Source: Rhizophagus prolifer
Lineage: Eukaryota > Glomeromycota > Glomeromycetes > Glomerales > Glomeraceae
Reading direction: 5' to 3'
Length of the DNA: 64,000 bases
Assembly (NCBI GenBank): GCA_019425655.1
Contig: NQWY01033934.1
Span: forward strand, 124,001 to 188,000
The notes beneath the pieces are model-generated. The model saw only the letters and a program-made list of their open reading frames with translations. It made no database searches and had not been told where the DNA came from. The first letter of the stretch is position 1. The number at the start of each line of letters is the position of its first letter. A program made the translations under genes and the position numbers. Shown here piece by piece: positions 17,258 to 26,732 of this stretch.

Positions 17258-18478
17258 ATGACGTCTTCAATACAATTGAAAGATGGTATTGCCAATACCG
17301 TTGCAAATGATCAGCCTCAAGGAATGATTATTAAAATTGTAGGCGCTGTGGCAGTCGCACATTTACTGAATGATTTAATTCAAGCAGTGCTACCCGCTAT
17401 TTATCCAATGCTAAAAGCAAACTTTTCGCTGAGTTTTGCGGAAGTTGGCCTGATCTCATTTGTATATCAAATAACAGGTTCACTGCTTCAGCCTTGGATT
17501 GGACTTTATACCGATAAACATCCAAAACCATATCTTCTTCCGCTCGGAATGGTCGTCACATTCTGCGGCATTATCTTATTAGCATTTTCCCCAAGTTTTG
17601 CTGTGCTGTTATGTGCGTCGGCGCTAATTGGGGTCGGGTCTGCAACCTTTCATCCTGAGGCTTCGCGGGTGGCACGAATGGCATCGGGTGGACGCTTTGG
17701 TACGGCTCAATCGACTTTTCAGGTGGGCGGAAACACGGGTACAGCCATTGGCCCATTATTAGCAGCATTATTGATTGTTCCATTTGGGCAGCATGCAGTT
17801 GCGGGTTTGGTGATATTTGCACTTTTGGCAATTTGGGTTTTATTTGGTGTAAGCCGTTGGACGGTAAGTCATGCAAAAAGTCAGGTGGTTGCACGTGTTA
17901 CTCAAGCACAGAGTAAATTGCATGGCCGTAAGCTCATTATTGCTTTGAGCACAATTAGTGTGTTGATGTTTGCTAAATTTACCTACATTGCGAGCATTAG
18001 TAACTACTTTACCTTTTACTTAATTCAAAAGTTCCATATTAGTATTCAGACCGCTCAGTTGCATTTGTTTGCATTCTTGGCAGCCGTTGCTTTAGGTACA
18101 TTTGCAGGTGGCCCAATTGGTGACAAAATTGGCCGTAAAGCGGTGATCTGGGTTTCATTTGTTGGTATGGCACCGTTCGCATTAATGATGCCGTATGCAA
18201 ACTTATTCTGGACAACAGTTTTCTCAATTATTGCAGGTTTGGTATTGTCATCGGCCTTTGCAGCGATGGTAGTGTATGCGCAAGAAGCTGTTCCGGGACG
18301 TGTCGGCATGATTGCAGGCTTAATGTTTGGTCTTATGTTTGGGGTAAGTGGTATTGCCGCAGCTGGGCTAGGGCATTTAGCAGATATTAACGGCATTGAA
18401 TGGGTATTTGGTTTATGTTCATTCTTGCCATTACTTGGGTTTGCCACCGCATTTTTACCCAACACAAAAGTTAAATAA
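17258..18478 (+). CDS. fsr: MFS exporter, fosmidomycin-resistance (Fsr) type
   Basis: Inner-membrane drug:H+ antiporter-like protein of 406 residues. Sequence features of Fsr: AVAHLLNDLIQAVLPAIYPML in helix 1, PWIGLYTDKHPKPY in loop 2-3, GVGSATFHPEASRVARMASGGRFGTAQSTFQVGGNTG, and the second-half motif GDKIGRK. Homologues pump fosmidomycin and other hydrophilic drugs. It is divergent from an AraC regulator with an inverted repeat between, and is ended by a strong terminator. Confidence 0.87.
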   Translation: MTSSIQLKDGIANTVANDQPQGMIIKIVGAVAVAHLLNDLIQAVLPAIYPMLKANFSLSFAEVGLISFVYQITGSLLQPWIGLYTDKHPKPYLLPLGMVVTFCGIILLAFSPSFAVLLCASALIGVGSATFHPEASRVARMASGGRFGTAQSTFQVGGNTGTAIGPLLAALLIVPFGQHAVAGLVIFALLAIWVLFGVSRWTVSHAKSQVVARVTQAQSKLHGRKLIIALSTISVLMFAKFTYIASISNYFTFYLIQKFHISIQTAQLHLFAFLAAVALGTFAGGPIGDKIGRKAVIWVSFVGMAPFALMMPYANLFWTTVFSIIAGLVLSSAFAAMVVYAQEAVPGRVGMIAGLMFGLMFGVSGIAAAGLGHLADINGIEWVFGLCSFLPLLGFATAFLPNTKVK

Positions 18479-18481
18479 ATG

Positions 18482-18518
18482 AAAAGACTCTCAGTCATAT
18501 TCGGCTGAGAGTCTTTTT
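18482..18518. terminator. Terminator between fsr and mro
   Basis: AAAAGACTCTCAG, ten-base loop, CTGAGAGTCTTTTT. Thirteen-pair stem with T-run on both strands; serves the two convergent genes. Confidence 0.88.
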
Positions 18519-18545
18519 AGATAAATATAGTTCCAATTAAAAAGA

Positions 18546-19700
<1,155 letters not shown>

Positions 19701-19787
19701 CTATTTTTAATCGTGGAATTGGATGAATATAAGATTGATTTTTCGTCTTTTTAAAGAGTTTTTTATTATATATAGTGTTAATGATGA

Positions 19788-19806
19788 TTAGCGTTGTTAA
19801 CGCTAA
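19788..19806. promoter_or_regulatory. Perfect palindrome in the mro divergent promoter region
   Basis: TTAGCGTT, spacer GTT, AACGCTAA, in the 171-base space between mro (minus) and the unknown gene at 19863 (plus). Perfect 8-base arms make it a good operator candidate for either gene. Confidence 0.45.
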
Positions 19807-19862
19807 GTATTGAACAAATTGACACTAATTCTATTAATAGAACTCAACGGTAAGCTATTTTT

Positions 19863-20309
19863 ATGACTCACCTCGACTCGGTTTTAAAATTTTCGCTTGG
19901 TCTTAATGGCATGTCATTTGACTTAAACAACCAGCACATTCAAATTGAGCAGGGCTTGAGTTTTGTTGATTCAAAAAGTATTCGACATGGTGTGATTGAT
20001 GAACTTGCTATCGAAAAGATGATTTATTTTATTGAAGAAATCATCGAGTCTCAGCTACTCAGAAATCTAAATATAAGTGGGGTAGCTGTTACGTCTGATG
20101 TAGCTATGACACAACTCAGTCAGTTATTTTTTAGTGCTAAAAAGCAAATCAGCCGTGTTGAGCTTGAGCATGGATTCAATGATTTTATAGAGCGTTTGAG
20201 CTACTACACAAACCAAGTGGCTCCAAATCAGTTTCATGTTTTTACCTACTTTGTATTTGTTCGAGAGATGATGCATCACTTAAGAGTTGAGGAAATTCAG
20301 ATCATTTAA
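19863..20309 (+). CDS. Conserved-looking protein of unknown function
   Basis: I do not recognise this 148-residue protein. It is soluble and acidic, with a helical middle (HGVIDELAIEKMIYFIEEIIESQ) and a Phe/Tyr/His-rich C-terminus ending FVREMMHHLRVEEIQII. No signal peptide, membrane segment or clear catalytic motif is visible. Codon use is like its neighbours. The ribosome site is poor (GGTAAG about 9 bases before the ATG). It ends 10 bases before the end of the convergent small membrane gene. Confidence 0.65.
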   Translation: MTHLDSVLKFSLGLNGMSFDLNNQHIQIEQGLSFVDSKSIRHGVIDELAIEKMIYFIEEIIESQLLRNLNISGVAVTSDVAMTQLSQLFFSAKKQISRVELEHGFNDFIERLSYYTNQVAPNQFHVFTYFVFVREMMHHLRVEEIQII

Positions 20310-20318
20310 GAAATGACT

Positions 20319-20522
20319 TTAAAAGCGTAAAAAATAGGGAATAACGGAGAGTAGAGTACCAATGCTACTAAGCAAGACATTACTCTCAATAAAATAAGGG
20401 AAAATCATTAAAACTAAACCCATAGTAAAAGGCACAGTCATTTTTTGCTTTTTACCATAAAGAAAATAGCCGAGCCAAATGGAGCTAAAGATTATGCCGA
20501 CAAAAAGTTGTGTTGTGTTCAT
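20319..20522 (-). CDS. Small two-helix membrane protein
   Basis: Protein of 67 residues with three short hydrophobic stretches (LFVGIIFSSIWLGYFLY, VPFTMGLVLMIFPYF, VLLSSIGTLLSVIPYFL) joined by a Lys-rich turn GKKQKM. I take it as a real small inner-membrane protein because of this regular topology; the function is unknown. Upstream of it lies a TTGGCA-N7-TGCCAA palindrome at 20548-20566. Confidence 0.55.
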   Translation of the reverse strand: MNTTQLFVGIIFSSIWLGYFLYGKKQKMTVPFTMGLVLMIFPYFIESNVLLSSIGTLLSVIPYFLRF

Positions 20523-20690
20523 GATGATGTTTCGTACGCTATTATTTTTGGCAGATATTATGCCAAGACTCTTAAAGAATATTTAGAAATAAGAGAGTTG
20601 TGATGCAGTCATATAATAAAAGCTTAGATAAGTATCCGTAATCTTTGTAATAAAATCATGGATACAGAAAGTTGTATTAATTAAGGATTC

Positions 20691-20753
20691 ATGTGTAAAA
20701 AATTACAAATGGTTATAGTGTTGATTTTTAAGCTTCTGAAAATTATAAATTGA
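20691..20753 (+). CDS. 20-codon leader ORF, or the cut-off start of the ATPase gene
   Basis: An ATG with AAGGA just upstream opens a 20-codon frame that ends in TGA at 20751, exactly in frame with the ATPase gene whose ATG follows at 20763. The last residues (FKLLKIIN) look like the first beta strand that SMC/OLD-type ATPases have before the stretch continued in the next gene. Either a stop arose inside the original start region, or this is a leader peptide whose termination feeds ribosomes to the weakly initiated ATPase start. Confidence 0.45.
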   Translation: MCKKLQMVIVLIFKLLKIIN

Positions 20754-20762
20754 ACTGTAAAT

Positions 20763-21917
20763 ATGGAAGATTTTTCAGAAGTAAACTTCTTGGTAGGAGT
20801 TAATGGGAGTGGGAAAAGTCGTTTATTAAACACTATAGGTCAAAAATACTTAAAAAAAAATGATCATGTTATAGCTATTTCGAATACTGTTTTTGATAAG
20901 TTTAGCACTAGAGGATATAAAAAATTAAGTGCAAGGGATGGAAAGGTTTTTTTGAAAAATACTATTATTGATTCTTTTTTGAATGAAAATAATAGTATTT
21001 ATAATATTTTAGAATACTTAGGATATGAGAAAAAAGTTTCTGCAATAATATCATTTTACTCTGATTTTGATGGTGATTTTCTTAGTTATTTTATAAGAAG
21101 AATAGATAAATATAATAAATTTGATGTTCCCAATGATACAAGTTACATTGATTATAATTTAAATGAGCTTGAGGTACTTTGTATAAAATTAGAAAAAATT
21201 TTATATTCCTATAATGGGTATGAGTATATTTTTGACTTTGGATATTGGAGAGATAAAGAAAATACTATTAATTTATCAATATTTAAAAAATTTTATAATT
21301 TATTCAGTGGTAAAAAAATTATTAAAATAGACTTTATCTTATCTAAAGATAGAGAGCAATTTAAATTGGATGGTGCAAGTTCTGGTGAATCCCATTTTTT
21401 AGCACAGATGTTATTCTTGAGTATGAATATATTTAAAAATAAAAAGAATATAATTTTAATAGATGAACCTGAAATAAGTTTACATCCGAAATGGCAAAGA
21501 GAATATGTACCAAAACTTTATGATTATTTTTATAAATATCATTGTCAATTTTTTGTGGCAACACATTCTCCTTTATTAATTTCTAAAGTTCAAGCTTCTA
21601 AAGCTGATGTATATTCTGATTATATTAAAAATATTGATTATAAAATTTTTAACGTTAAAAAGAGTGAATTAAAAGAAATATATGAAAATGATGATCATAG
21701 TATTGAATCATTATATTGGGAAGTTTTTGGGGTTTTAACACCGAGTAATTCTTTTCTTTCGAGGTATTGTGTTGAATTGTTAGATAAATATGATAAGGGG
21801 GAAATTTCGTTAAGTATGATTAGATTTGAATTTGAACAGTTAAAAGAAGCAAGTGATCTAAGAATTCAAAAAGAAACTTTAAGTCAAATTGAAGAAGAAT
21901 ACTTGTTGAAAGGATAA
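20763..21917 (+). CDS. ptuA: PtuA-like AAA/SMC-type ATPase of a Septu defence pair
   Basis: ATPase of 384 residues of the SMC/OLD/RecF-like class. Walker A GVNGSGKS at 12-19, an ABC-signature-like SSGES near 205, Walker B IILIDEPEISLHP near 235, and the switch His in VATHSPLLIS near 270. Together with the HNH nuclease gene 4 bases downstream this matches PtuA-PtuB, the two-gene Septu anti-phage system; the same pair also occurs as effector of some retrons, but no reverse transcriptase is present. The gene is clearly more AT-rich than its neighbours, indicating horizontal arrival. The N-terminus starts unusually close to Walker A and there is no good ribosome site; see the leader frame before it. 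Confidence 0.8.
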   Translation: MEDFSEVNFLVGVNGSGKSRLLNTIGQKYLKKNDHVIAISNTVFDKFSTRGYKKLSARDGKVFLKNTIIDSFLNENNSIYNILEYLGYEKKVSAIISFYSDFDGDFLSYFIRRIDKYNKFDVPNDTSYIDYNLNELEVLCIKLEKILYSYNGYEYIFDFGYWRDKENTINLSIFKKFYNLFSGKKIIKIDFILSKDREQFKLDGASSGESHFLAQMLFLSMNIFKNKKNIILIDEPEISLHPKWQREYVPKLYDYFYKYHCQFFVATHSPLLISKVQASKADVYSDYIKNIDYKIFNVKKSELKEIYENDDHSIESLYWEVFGVLTPSNSFLSRYCVELLDKYDKGEISLSMIRFEFEQLKEASDLRIQKETLSQIEEEYLLKG

Positions 21918-21921
21918 TATT

Positions 21922-22530
21922 ATGTTGAATTACCATTCTTATAAATGTTCATACACTATACTTTGTACCAAAACTGGCTTAGAAGTATCAGGAAGTTGTG
22001 ATTGTAAAAATGTTCCATGGGCATGTAAAGCATTTAGTGAATTGAAAGGTGAACTAAAAAAAACACTTATGGATGAGTTTGGTTGTAAGTGTGCATTTTG
22101 TCAAAGATCCTTATCTGAAGATGAAAAAATAGTTATAGATATTGAACATATATTACCTAAAAAAAAGTATATTAATTACACTTTTGATATTAGAAATCTA
22201 GTACTTTCATGTAGACGCTGTAATACAGGAGCTCAAAAAGGTAATCGTACTGATTTTATAGTAAATCTTATTCATGGGGTTAATTATAATGAAAGTGTCG
22301 ATTTTTCAGTTGCTAACTATTTGTTTATACATCCGAAATTTGAAAATACGTATAATTATTATAAATTAATTTCCATTCAAATAGGCCAAGATGTTTTTAG
22401 AAGATATAAAGTAATTAATAATCACAGGAAACTTGAGATTGGCTCCTTAGACTCTTGCTTTGGTGCTCCTAGGCATATAGTTGAAACTTTAAAAAAAGAA
22501 AGATATGCAAATTTCCCATCAACTATTTAA
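21922..22530 (+). CDS. ptuB: PtuB-like HNH endonuclease of a Septu defence pair
   Basis: Nuclease of 202 residues. The HNH core runs from about residue 50: CAFCQRSL, then the catalytic IEHILPKK, then NLVLSCRRCNTGAQKGNR; the two CxxC pairs should bind a structural zinc. This is the family found beside PtuA ATPases and in retron operons. Presumed role: cut DNA or RNA once the ATPase partner senses phage infection. It begins 4 bases after the ATPase stop with AAAGGA across the junction, so the two are co-translated. AT-rich like its partner. Confidence 0.82.
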   Translation: MLNYHSYKCSYTILCTKTGLEVSGSCDCKNVPWACKAFSELKGELKKTLMDEFGCKCAFCQRSLSEDEKIVIDIEHILPKKKYINYTFDIRNLVLSCRRCNTGAQKGNRTDFIVNLIHGVNYNESVDFSVANYLFIHPKFENTYNYYKLISIQIGQDVFRRYKVINNHRKLEIGSLDSCFGAPRHIVETLKKERYANFPSTI

Positions 22531-22545
22531 CTATTACGGCATAAT

Positions 22546-22573
22546 AGAGGGAGGAATTATCCCCCCTCTTTAC
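22546..22573. terminator. Hairpin between the nuclease gene and metH
   Basis: AGAGGGAGG, loop AATTAT, CCCCCCTCT (one mismatch) followed by TTTA. Probably ends the defence operon; may also serve metH from the other side. The T-run is short. Confidence 0.5.
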
Positions 22574-22580
22574 TTTCAGC

Positions 22581-25500
22581 TTAAACAATCGAATCATCTA
22601 AATTCGGAGCTAACCAACGCTTCGCTTCATCCAGTGTCCAACCTTTACGTTTTGCGTAATTTTCAAGTTGGTCTTGAGAGATTTTACCCACGTTAAAGTA
22701 TTCGCTTTGTGGATGTGAATAATAGAAACCACTTACCGAAGATGGCGGCATCATTGCAAAGTGTTCAGTCAGTTTAGTACCGATTTTATCTGTAGAACCT
22801 AACCAGTCAAACAACACTGCTTTTTCAGAATGCTCAGGGCAAGCAGGGTAACCCGGTGCAGGGCGAATACCGACGTATTTCTCTTTAATCAGTTCTTCAT
22901 TGCTGAGCTGTTCATCAGCTTTATAGCCCCAGAACTCTTTACGAATGCGTTCATGTAAGTGTTCGGCAAAAGCTTCAGCAAAGCGGTCAGCTAATGACTG
23001 CACTAAAATTGCAGAGTAGTCATCACCTTTAGCTTTGTATTCATTCGCCAATTCTTCTGCACCAAAAATCGATACAGTGAATCCGCCTAAGTAGTCTTGT
23101 TGCTCACGGTCATTACGAATGTAATCTGCCAAAGACAAGTTTGGTTTACCTGTTACTTTGTCAGATTGCTGACGTAAGTGCTCAAAAGTATGTGTAACAT
23201 TTTGACCAGTTTCATCAAATACGCTGACGGTGTCTGCGTCAGTGCGCTGTGCAGGGAACATACCAAATACAGCACGAGCATCAAAACGGTTGTTGTCGAT
23301 AATATCTTTCAACATTGCTTGTGCTTGGTTGTAAAGGTCAGTTGCCGCTTCACCCACCACTTCATCTTCTAAAATTTTCGGGAATTTACCTGCCAAGCTC
23401 CAAGAAATGAAGAATGGTGTCCAGTCAAAATAATCTACTAGGGTTGCAAGCGGGTAATTGGTGAGGACTTGTGTTCCCAAAAGTTTTGGTTTTGGCGGTA
23501 CATAGCTTTCGTCAATTTTAAAACCATTCTCAACCGACTCTTTATAAGTCAATTTTGCAGCTTTTGGCTGTTTATTGGCTAAGCGCTCACGGATCTTGGC
23601 ATATTCAGCACGATGCTCTGCAATAAAGTTTCCACGCATTTCTTTCGAAAGGAGAGTGGTTGCAACACCTACAGCACGTGAAGCATCGGCAACATAAATC
23701 ACTGCATCGTTTTGATACTGAGGGTCAATTTTTACTGCTGTGTGTGCTTTAGAAGTAGTCGCGCCACCAATCAATAAAGGAATGTTAAAACCTTTACGTT
23801 GCATTTCTTTTGCAACAAAGACCATCTCATCTAAAGATGGAGTAATCAGACCAGACAAGCCAATGATGTCACATTTTTCATCAATTGCAGTTTGCAAGAT
23901 TTTCTCGCAAGGTACCATCACGCCAAGGTCGACAATGTCGTAACCATTACAGCCAAGTACTACGCCAACAATATTCTTACCAATATCGTGTACGTCGCCC
24001 TTAACAGTTGCCATGAGGACTTTACCTTTAGATTGGCTACCTGTTTTTTCAGCTTCAATGTACGGGTTGAGCCAAGCCACAGCTTGCTTCATAACACGTG
24101 CAGATTTCACAACCTGAGGTAAGAACATTTTGCCTGAACCGAACAAGTCACCAACCACGTTCATACCATCCATCAAAGCGCCTTCGATTACATCTAAAGG
24201 ACGTTTTGCTTTGAGGCGAGCTTCTTCTGTATCTTGATCAATGTAAGTGGTAATACCTTTAACCAACGCATATTCAAGACGTTTTTCGACTGACTCATTA
24301 CGCCATTCAAGGTTCTCAGCTTCTTTGGCAGCACCACCTTGTCCGCGATATTTTTCAGCGACTTCAAGCAATTTCTCAGTCGCAGCTTGACCAGATTCAC
24401 CTTGGTTTTGGTTTAAGATGACATCTTCAACTGCTTCTTTTAGCTCGGCTGGAATATCATCATAAATGGCCATTTGACCGGCATTCACAATACCCATGGT
24501 CATGCCTTGCTTGATGGCATGGTACAAGAACACAGAGTGAATCGCTTCACGAACAGGCTCGTTACCGCGGAACGAGAATGAAACGTTCGACACGCCACCA
24601 GAAATCATAGCATGCGGTAAGTTTTGTTTAATCCAACCTGTGGCCTCAATGAAATCGACGCCATAGTTGTTGTGTTCTTCAATCCCTGTTGCCACTGCAA
24701 ACACGTTCGGGTCAAAAATAATATCTTCAGCAGGGAAGCCGACATCATTAACCAAAACATCATAAGAACGTTTACAGATTTCACGTTTACGTTCAGCAGT
24801 GTCGGCCTGACCTGTTTCATCAAAGGCCATCACAATAATGGCAGCACCATATTGACGGCACAGGCGAGCTTTTTCGACAAACTCGTCATAACCTTCTTTT
24901 AATGAAATCGAGTTAACAACGGGTTTACCTTGCACGCATTTTAAGCCAGCTTCAATGATTTCCCATTTTGATGAGTCAATCATGATCGGCACACGTGAAA
25001 TATCTGGTTCAGAAGCTACAAGGTTTAAGAAATGCACCATCGCATTTTGCGAATCGAGCATCCCTTCATCCATGTTAATGTCAATAATTTGTGCGCCAGC
25101 TTCAACTTGCTGCTGTGCAACTTCTAAAGCTTCGGCAAAGTTTTCTTCACGAATGAGGCGTAAGAATTTTTTCGAACCTGTAACGTTAGTACGTTCACCC
25201 ACGTTCACGAAAAGTGAGTCATCATAAATATTAAATGGCTCTAAACCACTCAAACGACAAGCAGGAACAGTTTCAGGTACTTGGCGAGGTGCAATGTCTT
25301 TTACTGCATTGGCAATGGCGCGAATATGATCAGGTGTGGTACCACAGCAACCACCAGTAATATTAATTAAGCCGCTTTCTGCAAATTCTTTTAAGAATGC
25401 AGCAGTTTGTTCTGGTGTTTCATCATATTCACCAAAAGCGTTTGGTAAGCCTGCATTTGGGTGTGCTGAAACAAATGTATCTGCGACATCGGAAATAGTT

Positions 25501-26267
25501 TTTACATGAGGACGCATTGCATCTGCACCAAGCGCACAGTTAAAACCAATCGATAGTAAGTCACCATGACGTACAGAGTTCCAGAATGCTTCGGCAGTTT
25601 GACCTGTTAAGGTACGACCCGATGCATCGGTAATGGTCCCTGAAATCATGATTGGTAATTCATGACCAATTTGTTTAAAGACTTCTTTTACCGCAAAAAT
25701 CGCAGCTTTACAGTTTAAGGTATCAAATACGGTTTCAATCAGAATGATATCTGCACCGCCTTCAATCAGCGCATGAGTCGCTTCAATATAGTTTTCTTTT
25801 AGTTCATCAAAGGTAATGTTACGAAAAGCAGGGTCATTTACATTTGGTGAAATTGAACAAGTACGCGAAGTTGGCCCAAGTACACCTGCTACAAAACGCG
25901 GCTTGTCTGGAGTTGAATACTTTTCACAAGCTGCTTTGGCTAAACGTGCTGCTTCACGGTTAATCTCTGGAACAAGATCTTCCATATGGTAATCAGACAT
26001 TGAAACACGCGTACCGTTAAAGCTGTTGGTTTCAATAATGTCTGCACCAGCATCAAGATAAGCTTCATGAATGCCTTGAATAATTTGAGGTTGTGTCAAA
26101 ACTAAAAGGTCGTTGTTGCCTTTTAAGTCATGTGCCCAATCGGCAAAACGCTCACCACGGTAGTCGGCTTCTTCTAACTTATGGCGCTGGATCATCGTTC
26201 CCATGGCACCATCAATAATCAGAATGCGTTTAGCAAGAAGCGCTTTTAGGGTGGCAAGCGTAGACAT
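22581..26267 (-). CDS. metH: Cobalamin-dependent methionine synthase
   Basis: Transfers the methyl group of methyltetrahydrofolate to homocysteine through cobalamin. The 1228-residue protein has all four modules in order: homocysteine domain ([11 protein letters not shown] at the start, zinc cysteines in GFNCALGA and [11 protein letters not shown]), pterin domain ([14 protein letters not shown] from about 350), cobalamin domain with [11 protein letters not shown] (His is the lower axial ligand), and the reactivation domain with [15 protein letters not shown]. The ATG at 26267 preceded by GGGG is chosen; the frame stays open 21 codons further upstream but that part is not family-like. Full length, no lesions. 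Confidence 0.96.
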   Translation of the reverse strand: MSTLATLKALLAKRILIIDGAMGTMIQRHKLEEADYRGERFADWAHDLKGNNDLLVLTQPQIIQGIHEAYLDAGADIIETNSFNGTRVSMSDYHMEDLVPEINREAARLAKAACEKYSTPDKPRFVAGVLGPTSRTCSISPNVNDPAFRNITFDELKENYIEATHALIEGGADIILIETVFDTLNCKAAIFAVKEVFKQIGHELPIMISGTITDASGRTLTGQTAEAFWNSVRHGDLLSIGFNCALGADAMRPHVKTISDVADTFVSAHPNAGLPNAFGEYDETPEQTAAFLKEFAESGLINITGGCCGTTPDHIRAIANAVKDIAPRQVPETVPACRLSGLEPFNIYDDSLFVNVGERTNVTGSKKFLRLIREENFAEALEVAQQQVEAGAQIIDINMDEGMLDSQNAMVHFLNLVASEPDISRVPIMIDSSKWEIIEAGLKCVQGKPVVNSISLKEGYDEFVEKARLCRQYGAAIIVMAFDETGQADTAERKREICKRSYDVLVNDVGFPAEDIIFDPNVFAVATGIEEHNNYGVDFIEATGWIKQNLPHAMISGGVSNVSFSFRGNEPVREAIHSVFLYHAIKQGMTMGIVNAGQMAIYDDIPAELKEAVEDVILNQNQGESGQAATEKLLEVAEKYRGQGGAAKEAENLEWRNESVEKRLEYALVKGITTYIDQDTEEARLKAKRPLDVIEGALMDGMNVVGDLFGSGKMFLPQVVKSARVMKQAVAWLNPYIEAEKTGSQSKGKVLMATVKGDVHDIGKNIVGVVLGCNGYDIVDLGVMVPCEKILQTAIDEKCDIIGLSGLITPSLDEMVFVAKEMQRKGFNIPLLIGGATTSKAHTAVKIDPQYQNDAVIYVADASRAVGVATTLLSKEMRGNFIAEHRAEYAKIRERLANKQPKAAKLTYKESVENGFKIDESYVPPKPKLLGTQVLTNYPLATLVDYFDWTPFFISWSLAGKFPKILEDEVVGEAATDLYNQAQAMLKDIIDNNRFDARAVFGMFPAQRTDADTVSVFDETGQNVTHTFEHLRQQSDKVTGKPNLSLADYIRNDREQQDYLGGFTVSIFGAEELANEYKAKGDDYSAILVQSLADRFAEAFAEHLHERIRKEFWGYKADEQLSNEELIKEKYVGIRPAPGYPACPEHSEKAVLFDWLGSTDKIGTKLTEHFAMMPPSSVSGFYYSHPQSEYFNVGKISQDQLENYAKRKGWTLDEAKRWLAPNLDDSIV

Positions 26268-26666
26268 AAAAAACCCCGATCTTTTATATGAATTTAAAAA
26301 TGCGGCGCTATTGTAACAGAATAGCAGCACAAATGATGACCTACGAAGGTCACGAGTCGATGAGTAAAAAATTAGTAAAAAGAGCCGGTTTTATGACAAA
26401 AACAAAAGAATTTTCATGAAATATTCATCAAATGATCATGATATTGAAATATTTCATGCCCAATATGCCGAAATATTACAGTTGTTTTGTATGAAAAATA
26501 AACATATGGGTCATTTTATTTATTTTTTTGCTGTAAAAATAAGCACAAAAGGAGTTCGTAAATAATGATTTAACTTGTTGTATTTTAATAAAAAAATAAA
26601 AAATAGCGAGGAAAGGTGCATCAAATGAGGTCAAAATATAAAAAATTGACTTCATCAGGCGGCTCT
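26268..26666. other. Upstream region of metH without a gene
   Basis: About 400 bases, very AT-rich toward 26470-26640. I looked for a cobalamin or SAM riboswitch before metH and did not recognise one. A 65-codon frame on the minus strand (26476-26673) has no ribosome site and a low-complexity Phe/Ile/Lys product, so I do not call it. Promoters for metH and the phosphate transporter must lie here. Confidence 0.5.
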
Positions 26667-26684
26667 TTGTCATATAATTGTCAT
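26667..26684 (+). promoter_or_regulatory. Pho box upstream of the phosphate transporter
   Basis: TTGTCAT-ATAA-TTGTCAT: two identical 7-base repeats with a 4-base spacer, which is the layout of the PhoB site (consensus CTGTCAT, four bases, CTGTCAT). Six of seven positions match in both halves. It lies 49 bases before the start of a Pit-type phosphate transporter. Confidence 0.75.
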
Positions 26685-26702
26685 AATTTAATTTAAGAAT
26701 AC

Positions 26703-26722
26703 AGAGGATTTTATTATCCTCT
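26703..26722 (+). promoter_or_regulatory. Leader hairpin of the phosphate transporter gene
   Basis: AGAGGAT, loop TTTATT, ATCCTCT: a perfect 7-pair stem ending 10 bases before the ATG at 26733. The only Shine-Dalgarno-like bases near the start lie within it, so it may influence translation. Confidence 0.45.
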
Positions 26723-26732
26723 TACCGTCTGC

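Noticed and set aside
20560-22570. Retron (reverse transcriptase plus ncRNA) around the ATPase/HNH pair
   Set aside because: No reverse transcriptase motif (YADD) or msr-msd-like RNA on either side; the pair stands alone.
22505-22696. 63-codon ORF at the end of the nuclease gene
   Set aside because: It runs into metH in antisense and covers a terminator; no independent support.
26476-26673. 65-codon ORF upstream of metH
   Set aside because: No ribosome site, low-complexity product, and it covers the Pho box region.
26268-26732. Cobalamin or SAM riboswitch before metH
   Set aside because: I could not find the conserved core boxes of either class in the 465 bases.
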